DNA of 64,000 nucleotides from Medicago truncatula. Taxonomy: Eukaryota > Streptophyta > Magnoliopsida > Fabales > Fabaceae. A program made the translations under genes and the position numbers. A model generated the notes under the pieces. The model did not search any database. It saw only the letters and a list, made by a program, of their open reading frames with translations, and was not told the DNA's origin. Below, in pieces: positions 1 to 11,616 of the stretch. The first letter of the stretch is position 1. The number at the start of each line of letters is the position of its first letter. The stretch is from positions 8,008,001-8,072,000 of the forward strand of contig NC_053046.1 of the NCBI RefSeq assembly GCF_003473485.1. Reading direction: 5' to 3'.

Positions 1-977
1 CCTTTTTCGTACTACAAATCTAGTTTTGGATTCTCAGCCTTAATCTTGAACGATTTTACTTTTCCCTTGGGGATGAATTATTTTATCAATTTTCTTACAT
101 GAATATTTTCTTTTTCAGGGACCTCTATGCTTCTTACATAGTTGAAAGCTTAAGGAAGTGACTTCTTTAGAAACTGCATATCCAGTTGCAATGATCTCTA
201 AATTACTATACAAATGAGAATAAAACTAAACTCCATACACAATGTTATTTCTGTATCATCGTTTTGTTGCACTTGTGCTGCTCTGTCTCTGGCACAAGCG
301 CAAGCATCAGTATCTAAATCTTCTGATTTGAGGTTGCAGTTTTGCCATCGAGTACTGAGCTCATTTCTAGTATTTTGATGCATTGATTTATAAAAGTCAT
401 AATTATGTTCTTGTTTGTAATGTCATCGTTATTAAATCAATAATATTCTCACACTTTCTTTTGCCCTTTATCCTTTCTCTATTTTTTCTCTGTGTGTGTA
501 CACTCAAAAGAGATGTCAAAACAATATTTATCAAGTGACCATAACAATATTTTTCTCTCTGTGCTGGACAGTGGAGACTGTTGAAGATTTTGAAATATTT
601 CTAACCACGTGACCATAACACACATGCATCATGCATATCAAGTGGGGTCTCTTGCATCTATTGAGCCATACTTTTATCTATCACCGGTTGAGTCGCATCA
701 CTCTCAACCAGACTCTTGCAAATCTCCTGTGTTTATCAGTCGGTATTTTGATCCATCATAACTTGGGTGCAATATAGGAAACCACACCATTCAGTACAAA
801 TGTATTATTTACATAAGCATTAGGAGATACAAACACATGAACTTCATTTTAAGACTGCCAAATAATAATATAAAATCATCTAGAGGCCTTGGTGTTATTC
901 TCTGTCTTGGGGTTGGTCGAACTTTAGAAATCAGAATGGAAAAGCAATTTTCTTCATCTATAACGATGAAACCCTTT
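1..977. other. intergenic, no gene seen
   Basis: AT-rich sequence with only short, low-complexity open frames on either strand. None has a recognisable domain or a convincing splice structure. It could hold the flank of a gene lying to the left of the window, but I see nothing that proves it. Confidence 0.5.
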
Positions 978-1113
978 GTCCCTGTGAGCATAGCTCAGTT
1001 GGTAGGGACAAATATTATTATATGTAGGGTCGGGTTCGAACCTCGGACATCCCACTTATTCACTTTATAAAGTGAATTTTAGCCATTAGGCTACTAGACA
1101 AAAAAAAAAAAAA
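978..1113 (+). mobile_element. tRNA-derived SINE (full length)
   Basis: It starts GTCCCTGTGAGCATAGCTCAG, giving a Pol III A box (TAGCTCAGTTGGT) and, about 40 bases on, a B box (GGTTCGAACCT). The tRNA-like head is followed by a CTTATTCAC..TTATAAAGTGAATTTTAGCCA tail region and a poly(A) run. An imperfect target duplication (tgaaaccctt before, tcaaaccctt after) flanks it. At least nine related copies lie elsewhere in this window. It is not a tRNA gene: it has no acceptor stem pairing and ends in poly(A). Confidence 0.8.
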
Positions 1114-2290
1114 TCAAACCCTTCAACCAGTCTCGTTCCCATTTCGAAATACATTTTCTACCTTTACTATGCGGCGACTTTTGTGTATAAAAGAGAAATT
1201 GGTGATAAAAAAATTATTTAGATTAGAGAAAATGATTGATTAATAGATAGATAAAGACAAATTTATCAAATATGGAGAAGCTTATCTTCTTGTTGTTGTT
1301 TTTTTTTTTTTTTTTTTGTTAATTCAAGCTTATCAAATGAGAGCAATTCTCTTTTGAATTTACCCAACTCAATTTATTATTTTTTAACTTGTCAAAATTT
1401 AAAATCATCAATATTCATAAATGGAGTAGTAACATTTAATGGGATATATGTATATAAAATTTAATTGACAATATCAATATCGTTAGATTGAACACTTTTA
1501 TTTAGGTTCGTACTAAAGACGTCACAATTGTGCGTGTAACTTGGTGATGTTTGTCATTTCATCAGACAAAAAAAATATTAATTAAATATAACTAGTTAGT
1601 TTTTTTTTTTAATTCAGTTAAGTACTTATTTATTTACTAAACAAAGAAAGATGATTATTTTGTAAATATAGATAACAATGATTTCAGTTTATTCCGTATT
1701 TTTATTCTACGTCTTTTTTATTCTAATCCCGTTAAAAAATTTCTTCGATTTTTGGTCGACAATAAACTTTCTATCACCATTTTTAATCCTTACTTTTCAA
1801 GTCAACTCATGAGTAGTCTTCAATTTTTTTAATGAAATTTTGTAGAAATATGAACAATAATATAACAATCTCTCCCCAAAAAAATTTATAATTTCTAACA
1901 AAATATGAATTAAATATAAATTTTTTACATATCAATTTCAACCATTAAAGATTCAATCAATGACTAAGTGTTGTATATTTGAAGATATTTCAGTCATTTT
2001 TTATATTTTAATTTGGATTTTATAAGTTTATTCACATATTCATCATTTTTATTTTATAATGATATATTGAATTTGACGAGTTTGAATAAACGAAAATCGT
2101 GTTTTTTGAATTAAAAAAAAATGTCAAGTTTATTATTTTGGAAAATAAATTTTTAAACAATTTTTACCCACTCGTAAATTGAAAATTGAAATGTAGTAAA
2201 ATGTAAATTCTGAAATGTTGTTGTACACAATTGTTCTGGAAAGCCATAATAGATGAAAAATAGAGAAAAAGAGTGAAGATCTGTGTGTGT
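1114..2290. other. intergenic and promoter region
   Basis: Very AT-rich with long T runs (around 1301-1318 and 1601-1612). No coding or repeat signal is recognised. The last part must contain the promoter of the gamma carbonic anhydrase gene; an AATATAAG sequence near 2290 is a weak TATA candidate. Confidence 0.4.
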
Positions 2291-2357
2291 AATATAAGCT
2301 GCGATTGAAGTAAGGTTACCACTACCACTACCTACCTCACCATCTTACAGACAGAAA

Positions 2358-5300
2358 ATGGGAACGTTGGGAAGAGCTTTCTACACCGTCGGATTCTGGA
2401 TCCGCGAAACTGGTCAAGCCATTGATCGTCTCGGTTCTCGTCTCCAAGGCAATTACTTCTTCCAAGAACAACGTACGTTCCATTTTTCAACCCTAATTCT
2501 TTAATTTGTTTGTGTTTATAGCTTGCTTTTGCATAATTAGGTTTCAAATTCAGACACTTTTTCTTCTATTCCGTTTATTGATTATGATTTTATGGGGTTT
2601 GGATTGAAATTCAGTGTCAAGACATCGACCTTTGATGAATGTATATGATAAAGTTCCTTATGTTCATAAGGATGCATTTATTGCTCCTAGTGCTTCCATT
2701 ACCGGCGATGTTCAGATTGGTCATGCTTCTTCCATTTGGTATGGTTGTGTTCTCAGAGGTAAACCTACTAAACTCTTTATTAGATTTTATGATACTCTTT
2801 ACGTCATTGAGAGATAATAGTTAACAGAGAATTGGGATTCATAGAGAAAGGACAAGAGAGAGCACACTGCCCACACTTCTGGTTGAAGGTGGGTCTTGTG
2901 TCCGACATGTGTATGTCTGAGACCGAGACATGTCATTACATTCAATCAATTCATTTTATTGAATTGCTACCGAAGTTGACATGTTTGTATTAGTGTTGTG
3001 CCTGATATTCGTATATGTGTCGGTGCTTCATAGTTAAGTGTCTGATCGAGCAATAATTATTATATAACCAAATGGATTAGGGTATGGGCCTCTCTCATCC
3101 ATCATAATAGAATGGTCAAATTCATCACGCTATATTCAAAACAAATATGGATACATGTTCATCAATTGATTGGTGCTTGATAGCGATTGACCATGATTAT
3201 TAATAATTCCTTCAACTCAGGGATTCCTTGTTTTGTTTATACATTACATTGTTTGATGTCAACAAATGCTTATGACGTTTATTGTGTTTCTAGGACTTAT
3301 GACCATAACAATAGGGTTTGATATGCATCCCATCACATATTAAACGCAATTAAGATTCATAATTTAGGTTTCTACTTTTTGTTTTTCATAAATGTGTTTT
3401 GGAAAATGCATGATTAGACAATCATAACTGTAATCCAACATCATATAGGCTGACTTTTCTTATTAATTTCATTGTATGCAAAATAGAAAGTGTGACGGCA
3501 GGGGTGGGGGATTCCAAACTGGGCAAATTTGACATAGGGTTGCTTGGCTGATCTGATATTTGGCAATCAATTTATTGCATTGAAAATTTACTTTACACTT
3601 GATTGGTGCAACCAAAAAGGTAGATCGATAAGCTTACGTTTGTATTCAAGTTTGAAGTTGGATTCTCACGTCCCAATGCTTCACGAACGTGATGGTTGTG
3701 AAGCTCCAAATTGGCAAGTGAACAAATGTACAGAGAAATGAGTTACATTTCCACTGAGCATCCCAATGCTTCAGGACTGTAATTTTAAGCCTCTCCTCCC
3801 TTTGCTTGAAAATGATTTTCACTCCATTTGAATACCTTCACCTAGCGCCAAAACTGAATTTGAAAAACAAACCTTTGCACCCAACTCCATTTCTCTGTTC
3901 CATATGTCCTAATGTCCCCTCTTTCCATTTGTATACCTTTACCAAACATACTTATTTTAAGTGATGGAGTTAAAAATTTATTGCTTTCTACATATAGGAG
4001 TGTTCTAAAGTTGGTTTGATCAAACCTGTTAACTGAACTAATCAAAATCCTTTGGTTTGGGTTAGGTTTATGCAAAATAATTATCAAACCCAAACTAATC
4101 AATCCATTGAAGAACTGTTGGTTCAGGCCTGATCAAACGGGTCTTGAAGAAAAATACATTTGCAAATTCATTATAAATGTACTTTTTTCAATGACATTCC
4201 AACTCTTTATGTAGCCAAATACTATAAATTTAAATAATACAATAAACTAAGTAATTCTCCAAAACAATGTAGTCATGAACGAGTTCCTACGTAGGATCGG
4301 TCGGCCGGTGAAAGAACGTAAACACGAGGAACGTAACACGGTTCGTAAGTAGGATCGATAGGTTGTTGATAGAATTGAGAGAAATATATAGGGAAAATAG
4401 AGGGAAAACAGGGGAACCAAGCATAAAAACAGAGATATTAGAGGAAAAACAGAGGAACCAAGCAATAAAACAGAGAAAAACAGAGGAAAAACGGCAAAAA
4501 ACAGAGAAAAGAGGGGAAACAGAGCAAAACAGAGAAAACACGGTTCGTAAGTAGGATCGAAGCACGGTCGAGGTGCTGTGGCACGTAAGATCGTGCGATC
4601 CTACGTGCTGGGACTCGTTCCTGACTACCTTGCTCCAAAATATCTCAATTAAAAAAGTTAGATGGTTTGAGTCGGGTAATGGGTTCACGACGTGTTAGAA
4701 ATTCAAAACCCATTATCCAAATCAAACTATTTTGGGTTGTGTCATGTTGGATCGGGCGTTCTTGAATCGTTTAACACACCTAACCTAACTGCATTATACT
4801 CCCTTCTGATTTATTTGCATAAGATGGAGAGGACCGCACTTTGGATACTTATTTCGTTAATTTTTCAGTACTTCCACTATTAGTATTCAAATGGAATGTT
4901 AAGGACAACTGTTGTACATATGTAATTCATATTCATGCACTTATAATCATTTTATATGCATATTTCTGACTCCATATAAAATGGGGTTTAGTATGAATAT
5001 TCCCAACCCCTTGTCTTTCAGATATTTGTGTTTCTGTTGCTGTGTTTTACCTTTAACTAAGTGATATTTTTCCTATGAAGGTGATGTTAACAACATTACT
5101 ATTGGATCTTCAACTAATATACAAGACAATTCTCTTGTTCATGTTGCTAAGTCTAATTTGAGTGGAAGGGTATTACCTACTATCATTGGAGATAACGTCA
5201 CTGTAGGTGAGTGAAATGAATACGTGATCAGTTTGTCAATAACTTACAAATGGTTTTAGTATGAACTTTATCTAAGGATTTGGTACTATAAATTTAGGTC

Positions 5301-5955
5301 ACAGTGCTGTGTTACAAGGATGCACTGTTGAGGATGAGGCATTCATTGGCATGGGTGCAACCTTACTTGATGGTGTGCATGTTGAGAAACATGCCATGGT
5401 TGCTGCCGGAGCTCTTGTCAGGCAGAATACAAGAATCCCCTGTGGAGAGGTTTGTATGAACATGTTTTTCTTCAGAGAAGGGAGTGTGCTCTGTTCTGCT
5501 TCCTCTCTTAAAAACTGAAATTAAATTGTTTCAGATATTGTAATTTCCTAAAATTATCAATGGAAGCTGACATAGGGCATTAACCCCTATGCGTGATTCA
5601 ATTAGACCTAAATTCAAACAAATTGTTCAGAAGGTTTTCAGCTTATTTACGATTATCATGTCTATCTTTCATTTTGCAGGTCTGGGGAGGTAATCCGGCA
5701 AGGTTCTTGAGGAAGCTCACAGAAGATGAAATGACCTTCTTCTCACAATCTGCTTTAAATTATTCCAATTTGGCTCAGGCTCATGCTGCTGAAAATGCAA
5801 AAAAGCTGGATGAGACTGAATTTGTGAAAGTTCTTGGCAAGAAATTTGTTCGTCCTGACGAAGTTGATTCCGTACTCAATGCTGTTGGCGACACACCTCC
5901 AGAGATTACCCCCCCTGATAATGCTGCGCTAGATAAAGCTCCAAAGGCTTCTTAA
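2358..5955 (+). CDS. GAMMACA1: gamma carbonic anhydrase, mitochondrial complex I subunit (CA1-like)
   Basis: Five coding exons join in frame: 2358-2472, 2615-2758, 5081-5206, 5298-5449 and 5680-5955, all with GT-AG borders, giving 270 residues (family about 255-280). The N-terminus MGTLGRAFYTVGFWIRETGQ matches plant gamma carbonic anhydrases, which form the trimeric matrix-side domain of respiratory complex I. The middle is a left-handed beta-helix of hexapeptide repeats (about residues 55-185), followed by a C-terminal alpha-helix (ALNYSNLAQAHAAENAKK). Metal-ligand positions by family numbering are His107 (SLVHVAK), His130 (VGHSAV) and residue 135, which here is Gln (AVLQGCTVED) instead of His. 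Intron 2 is long (2.3 kb) and holds two MITEs. The start is the first in-frame ATG and fits the family's N-terminus. CA1 rather than CA2 or CA3 is my reading of the Gln and of overall resemblance, and is less sure than the family call. Confidence 0.93.
2855..3034 (+). repeat. MITE copy, GTGTCCGACAC family (degenerate)
   Basis: Inside intron 2 of the gamma carbonic anhydrase gene. It has the same order of blocks as the better copy at 9240-9403: a GTGTCCGACATG block, a TCATTACATTCAATC centre, then GTGTCGGTGCTTCATAG. It is more diverged, and its ends are approximate. Confidence 0.55.
4265..4632. mobile_element. hAT-type MITE in intron 2
   Basis: A 368-bp element bounded by identical 8-bp direct repeats CTCCAAAA (4257-4264 and 4633-4640). 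Its ends are inverted: CAATGTAGTCATGAACGAG on the left against CAAGGTAGTCAGGAACGAG on the reverse of the right, 17 of 19 matching; homology continues through TACGTAGGATCG. An internal direct repeat (ACACGGTTCGTAAGTAGGA, near 4337 and 4538) encloses a purine-rich GAGAAAAACAGAGG tract. An 8-bp duplication with short TIRs is the hAT signature. It has no transposase frame, so it is non-autonomous. Confidence 0.85.
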
Positions 5956-7031
5956 TTTTATTTCTTGAGTATCTTTTATGTGCGATTTCTAGTATCTTTT
6001 ATGTGCTCTTTGTTTCCAATAATTTTTGGGGGTGCATTGGTGTTCATACTGTTAGCTTGAACATCAGAACATGTTGGCGTATGGTTTTTCTCTCTTTCTT
6101 GATAATGATGACAATGCAACAATTTGGTTGTACTGAAATAGTCCGAGGACATATCTGCAGTTCTAAAGTACTGTAGTTGGGCATGTACTCTAAAATAAAG
6201 AATACTGTCAATTTAGGTTTTAGTAAAAAATGATCCTCTCTATTTCTTCTCAAGAACTTTTATTACTAAGATTTTTGGTTTACATTTTAATGGTGTCATA
6301 ATTGAGTTTTTGTGTACTCAAAAATCAAAATTTCAATAATGGACCTCGAGAGAAGGACTCAAGTCAATTCAGATACACCAGCTATACTTTTTTTTTCATA
6401 GGATTTGTTATGTTTTATTTATTTTTGCTTCATGTCGCTGCAGTTTGTTTGTTATTATCGTTGTTTTTGGCATTTCGTGTTTCATTGTAATTCCTCATAG
6501 ACGTGTCTTCTCTTGAACTTTTGACTTGGTAGTTTCATGTTCATTTTTCTGTTCAATCTAAATAAACAAGACATTGTAAACTACCCGTGAGGTGTTTATT
6601 AATTAATTACAATTTAAAACTGTAAATGAAAATTAAAACGACTAATCCAAAACGAATTTATGTAAACACAAATATTTATGAATTTAGCATGTAATTTGCA
6701 TCTACATAATTATTTCTCTATGTATTAACAGCATTATCATATAATTTATATTCTTTTATGCAAAAAAAAAATGAGTGAAGTTAATATTGTTTTCTACACA
6801 TTTGATTAAAACATACTTATTTTTTGTTACAGATTAAAACATACGTAAGTGAATACAAATAAATAATTGTAATTAAAGCTATTTCAATATAATTATATGA
6901 TTGTGTGTATTTTTCAGTATGTGGATGAATTAAAATGTTTTACAAAAAGAAAAGTTATGATAATCTAATAATTTATCTACGTCGCTTTACATCACACACT
7001 GTTATAATAAAAAGGAAAATACTAAAAAAAG
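5956..7031. other. 3' UTR of gamma carbonic anhydrase and spacer
   Basis: An AATAAA polyadenylation signal lies at 6194-6199, about 240 bases after the stop. The rest is AT-rich spacer; a 62-codon open frame near 6302 has no recognisable features. Confidence 0.5.
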
Positions 7032-7103
7032 TTCCATTGCCGGGAATCGAACCCGGGTCTCCTGGGTGAAAGCCAGACATCCTAACCGCTGGACGACAAT
7101 GGA
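7032..7103 (-). tRNA. tRNA-Glu (anticodon UUC)
   Basis: Read on the minus strand the 72-nt gene starts TCCATTGTCGTCCAGCGG and ends GGCAATGGA plus discriminator A. The 7-bp acceptor stem (TCCATTG/CAATGGA) is perfect. The anticodon loop CTTTCAC carries TTC. The T arm is GGGTTCGATTCCC with a perfect 5-bp stem (CCGGG/CCCGG). A and B boxes are intact, and a T7 run follows the 3' end as a Pol III terminator. There is no intron and CCA is not encoded, as expected for a plant nuclear tRNA gene. Confidence 0.97.
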
Positions 7104-8090
7104 TTGATGTTAATGATCTCAATTTAATTCTATTAAAGTAAAGGAAGTGATAGTTTCACTTGTCAAACAACTTAAATTAAGCACCTGAACGATCTTTCAT
7201 CATCTTAATTCATGTTAAAGGTTCCTATCACGATAGAAATGTTTTCTTTTATGATAAACAACTCATTTCCTAAGTCTTACAACCAGTGACTAATTTAACC
7301 ATTTCACACATGCAAAATATATAGATGAAAAGAGACAAAAGTTTAACTAAATCTTCGTCATTAGATATTGAGGTTTTTTTTAAATTATTATTGATGACAG
7401 TTGGACTATATTTTTTAGTAAAATACGGTAGGAATATTGCCAATAGCACTGCACCTAAATGTTGTCCTAGAGGGGATAATTAACACGAGGTTATTTTAAT
7501 AGATAGACGAAATAACAATAACTACTTGAAAATTTATACACACATAAGAGAATGACTCGGCTTCAAACACCTATCACATCGTTCTGTCTAGGATTTGTGG
7601 ACCAAAGTTATTTTTTCTTTTTAATTTGGTCGTTTTTTATTTTTAAATTTTTACTAATTTTTTTATTGACTATTTGTACTAAGTATTTATTAGAAGCATC
7701 CAGCATATCCAACTCGTGAACATCACTTTTACTAATTTTTTAGTCATACTACAGTGCAACGAGCTTGTCTACTCTCTCCAGCAATTTATGTTGAATGTTT
7801 CATGTCAAAGCAATAAAAGTTTTAGGAAAAAAATAAATGCAGTTTGACTAAGGAAATCAAGCTTGGTGTACCATGAAAAAACTAAATCGTTATTCACACA
7901 TTTGTTCTTTTAATATATTTTTTCCTTGGTCTACAATGTTATTTATGTAATTGTGGGCGAAATTTTGTTGGGCACGGCACAAAAAGTCAAACGAAATTGT
8001 AACAATGATATTGTTTTCAAACCACGTATACAGAAACACATTAAATCAAAACAAGAAAAATAAATCAAAACGTTACATCAAAAATACGAA
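7104..8090. other. intergenic, no gene seen
   Basis: AT-rich spacer between the divergent tRNA gene and the gene at 8239. No repeat or coding signal is recognised. Confidence 0.4.
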
Positions 8091-8098
8091 TATATAAA
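8091..8098 (+). promoter_or_regulatory. TATA box
   Basis: TATATAAA lies 141 bases before the ATG at 8239, which would give a 5' UTR of roughly 110 bases. Confidence 0.6.
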
Positions 8099-8238
8099 GC
8101 ACTCTATTATGTTAAGTTCTACAAGTTATCTCATCCACAACTCTTACCAAGTCACCAACCATTTTCCTTTCAAATCTATACTTTCCAAATCCATCAACCA
8201 AACATTCAAAAGCATAAAATCTTGTTTTTCATACAACC

Positions 8239-8616
8239 ATGTTTAAATCCAATAGTACTAGAAGAGGCCATGAGAAGTATGAGAAATTAGATAAAGAATT
8301 TGGTGGACATAATGAGACTTCAAATGAAGAGTATTTGAAGAGGAGCACAAGTGTTCCTTCAGGGCCATCAAATATAAAGACAAATATGGCTATGGCTTCA
8401 ACCTTAGGGGATATTAATCTACAAAGAAACCCAACAAAGAAAGCAAGTAGTGATCATAAGGAGAAGAGTACTACTCATCCACTTCTCAATTTCTTTGATT
8501 TTCGGAGAAAGAAGAAAGCAACATCAAAGCCTGAATTTGCAAGATATGTTGAGTATTTGAAGGAAGGAGGCATGTGGGATTCTAATTCAAATAAACCTGT
8601 GATTTATTATAAATGA
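8239..8616 (+). CDS. small uncharacterised plant protein, single exon
   Basis: A 125-residue open frame from the first ATG downstream of a good TATA box. The protein is charged and polar with no signal peptide or membrane segment. The middle (about 30-80) is Ser/Thr/Lys-rich and looks disordered. A basic patch (FDFRRKKKA, about residue 86-94) is followed by a C-terminal block rich in aromatic residues, FARYVEYLKEGGMWD then NKPVIYYK. That tail looks like the conserved end of a plant-specific family of small unnamed proteins; I recognise the pattern but cannot name the family or give a function. The basic patch could serve nuclear import or membrane association, which is speculation. Codon use and promoter make it a believable gene. 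Confidence 0.75.
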   Translation: MFKSNSTRRGHEKYEKLDKEFGGHNETSNEEYLKRSTSVPSGPSNIKTNMAMASTLGDINLQRNPTKKASSDHKEKSTTHPLLNFFDFRRKKKATSKPEFARYVEYLKEGGMWDSNSNKPVIYYK

Positions 8617-9239
8617 TGTGTTTTGCTCAAATTTTGAATTCAATTGATGTTAGTGCTATTTCTTGTAAAAAATAGAGTTTGAATTTCATATCAAATTTGC
8701 ATAAGAGGATGTGGATCAAAATATAAATGATTTTCTTCATCATTGATATGATGTATACATGCATTTTCATCTGCCTATTGAATCTAATTGGATATGATGA
8801 TATAATAATGTCCTTAGCATTTCTCTTATGGATTTACCATACCATCATCAGGATCAAACTTTCATCATAAACAAATTTGAACTCCCAATAATACAGATTT
8901 GGCTTTACAAACGAAGTTTAGAAAATAAAAAGATAGAAAAAATATAGATCTTAGACTTGCAACTACCATTACCAATACTGATCTGCTCAAGAAATGGAAT
9001 GTTGCAGATACGATACCATGCGGCTTGGAAAAATGTATATTATGTTGATGATTGTGGATATTATACTTGAATATTTTGATGTGTTATGCATGATTTTTTT
9101 ATGTTTTGATATTATGTATGTATATTTTGATGTGGATGTATGTTAAGAGTACATGTATTGATCGATGTTAGATTACATACATAAACACCATTTTCCATTG
9201 CATTTTTGGTTCAGACTCTATACGAAGATCGTTTGAAAA
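8617..9239. other. 3' UTR and spacer
   Basis: Includes the 3' UTR of the gene at 8239. Near 9030-9140 there are several loosely repeated TATTTTGATGTG units (ATATTTTGATGTG at about 9070 and 9122), which look like local slippage. Nothing else is recognised. Confidence 0.4.
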
Positions 9240-9403
9240 CAATGAAGCACAAACACTTCTCGAATTAGGTGTGTCCTGATGTCGGACACGCGTCAGTGTC
9301 CGACACGACACTTATAATTACACTGTATTATATCATTTTCTCAAATTATTATCCGTGTTGGCGTGTCAGTGTTCGGTATCCGTGTCTGTGTCTGTGCTTC
9401 ATA
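9240..9403. mobile_element. Mutator-type MITE, GTGTCCGACAC family
   Basis: A 164-bp element flanked by a perfect 9-bp direct repeat GTTTGAAAA (9231-9239 and 9404-9412). Its ends are inverted: CAATGAAGCACAAACAC on the left against TATGAAGCACAGACAC on the reverse of the right. The interior carries palindromic GTGTCCGACACGACAC blocks. A 9-bp target duplication points to Mutator-like mobilisation. Relatives occur at 2855-3034 and 56366-56512. Confidence 0.8.
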
Positions 9404-9412
9404 GTTTGAAAA

Positions 9413-10620
9413 TGAAACATGATCTTTGGGGATTCGACACAATTCGAATTCTATAATAGAAAAAAAAAATGCTTGTTAAAGTTTCGGATCTAAAATATGT
9501 ATCACTCAAATATAAGAATTTTGTGGTCTACAATGCATCGATATATATTGTGGTCCACGACCCATATAAATATAAATTTCTATAAATATGTGTTATGTTC
9601 ATTATTACTCTACAACACATAACAATAAACATTTTCCTTTTTCCATTTCGTTTTTAAAACAAAGTTTCTAGATTATTTTGATTTATTAAATCTCAAATAT
9701 AATTTGAGTTTTTCAAAATACAGAAAAACTAAATGACAAGCAATATTGGTGGAAGAGATTTCTTATATGTATATATAGTTTTTTTTTACGCTATATGTGG
9801 TGCATGACCCACACAAACTTCCATAATTTGGTTTGTTTGATTTATCTTCATTTCACTACACATAACAATAATCATTTATCTGATTGACATGAATTCTAAC
9901 CTCGCTGCAATTTACTATAATAAGGGAAAATTCAATTTGATTAGGATCGATGTTGATGTTATACTGTCCGATTTGAATGTCAACTCGACCATATTAATTG
10001 TCATCTTTACAATGTGACACGAGAATGTTAGTTAGTGTTAAATACCGTCGTACGTCAATAGATTCAAAGTGACGCGTTCAATTTACCTGTACGAAGCTTC
10101 AAAACAACGATAATGTGAGAACAACACTCTCTATATTATGATGTTGATGTATAATATAATTTAATAAAAAATTCTTGATCTTAGTTTCTTTTGAATATTT
10201 TCGGATTCTAAATATTCGAATTCTTATAAATACGCGCTTCAGATTATACAATAAATTTCTAATTATTTTCAAATTCAAGAATATCAAAATTAATAAAACA
10301 CATTTTGAATTATAGAATTCAAAGGAAAGTAAAATTGAAAATTCAGAGAAAGAAGAGAAAACAATTTCACTAGAAAGAATCCAATCTTGTCATGGGTTGG
10401 ACCAAATAAGGTCCACAGAACAAAGGACAGAACAGAACCCTAAAAAAGAATAGAATCATCCAAAGATTAGAGATTGATATAGAGAATAAGATGGTCATAG
10501 ACTCATAGGTCCCCACCCACCCCTCAGAAAGTCCCAAACAATTGGGGAGGTAAAAATAGTGTCAAAAATTCTAGAAAAGAAGAGAAAATTCCAACGCGAA
10601 ACTCAAATCAAATCAAATCT
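9413..10620. other. intergenic and promoter of the coiled-coil gene
   Basis: AT-rich spacer. Two weakly similar stretches (CTACAACACATAACAATAAA near 9611 and CTACACATAACAATAATC near 9856) suggest an old local duplication. The last few hundred bases should contain the promoter of the following gene; no clear TATA box is seen. Confidence 0.4.
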
Positions 10621-10791
10621 GCTAGAGGCGGTCATTGCAATAAAAAATACAAAGAATTTGTTCATATTTTCTTCTTTTTGAACAAAACGCAAACAGTTGG
10701 TAGGCATCGTTTGAAGCTTCGTTCTTTTTCTTCTCATATGCTTCTTCTCTTTCTCTCTTTCATGCTTAACCTTCGCTTTTCTCTCACCAGG

Positions 10792-10798
<7 letters not shown>

Positions 10799-10847
<49 letters not shown>
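10799..10847 (+). repeat. (CT)n microsatellite
   Basis: About 24 CT units followed by ATCTATCTATT. It lies just inside the putative 5'-UTR intron (10791-11614) of the coiled-coil gene. CT tracts near plant transcription starts are common. Confidence 0.9.
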
Positions 10848-10856
<9 letters not shown>

Positions 10857-11246
10857 TGTCTTTTTTATTGATATTTTTGCTGCAATTTTTTTGAACTTGT
10901 TTATGCTTTCTCATAGACTTTGGCGGTTTCAATTTTTGAATTTTTCCCCTAGTTTCTGGGAAAATTTATATGTTTTGTTTTTATTTTCCTTTAATATGTT
11001 GAAGGAAGGAGGAAAGATCAAAAGTGGTACCAAAAATTGTTTTTGAGAATATATCTAGTTATTGGGTATACGAAAAATGGTTTTTTTCTTACTTCAAGGA
11101 AGTTGCATCGAAGTAGATTGTTTTGGGGAGTTTTGCATTTTGTTTTTGTTTCCAAGTATTTGCAATTTTGTATATATTGCTCAAATTGTTTTTTTTTTTT
11201 TTTTAGATTTAATCATCATGTATTAATGGTAGCTGCAGTATTAGGA

Positions 11247-11536
11247 TTAAGAATTTGGATATAAGCGCTTATGTATAAGCTTGCATAAGTTATTTTTATG
11301 GCAAAAGGTAAAATAATGTTAACTTAGCACATAAGCAGACAACTGCTAATGTTGAACAGCTCAGCACATGTTGATAAGCACTTGTCAAACTGTATGAGAT
11401 AGCTTATGGGAACAGCTTAACATATGTCTATAAGCTGTTTTCAACTTATTCTCACAGGCTCTCCAAGACAGCTTATGAAAACTGCTTTTAACACAAAAAA
11501 GTCTGATTTTATTTATCTCTTGTTTATTCAAACAGG
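11247..11536. repeat. probable MITE in the 5'-UTR intron
   Basis: Rich in alternating CTTATAAGC-like words (AAGCGCTTATGTATAAGC, ACAGCTTATGAAAACTGC, TATAAGCTGTTTTCAACTTA). It has weak end similarity (AATTTGGATATAAGC against CTGTTTGAATAAACA on the reverse). The style matches common legume MITEs, but no target duplication is clear and the ends are approximate. Confidence 0.45.
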
Positions 11537-11616
11537 GTATAGATTGCTAAAAATTGTGCTTGGATGAGAAGTTGTATTGAAGTATTCAAGTTTATATGTC
11601 TCTGTAATTTACAGAC

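Noticed and set aside
987-1060. tRNA gene at 987 and similar A/B-box pairs elsewhere
   Set aside because: No acceptor stem and no proper anticodon arm; poly(A) ends and target duplications show they are SINEs.
4287-4688. Open frames of 63-133 codons on both strands
   Set aside because: They lie in the purine-rich centre of the hAT MITE in an intron. Their length is due to a lack of stop words in biased sequence.
10678-11264. Open frames of 122 and 75 codons
   Set aside because: The first begins at TTG and is dominated by the CT microsatellite; both lie in the probable 5'-UTR intron of the coiled-coil gene.
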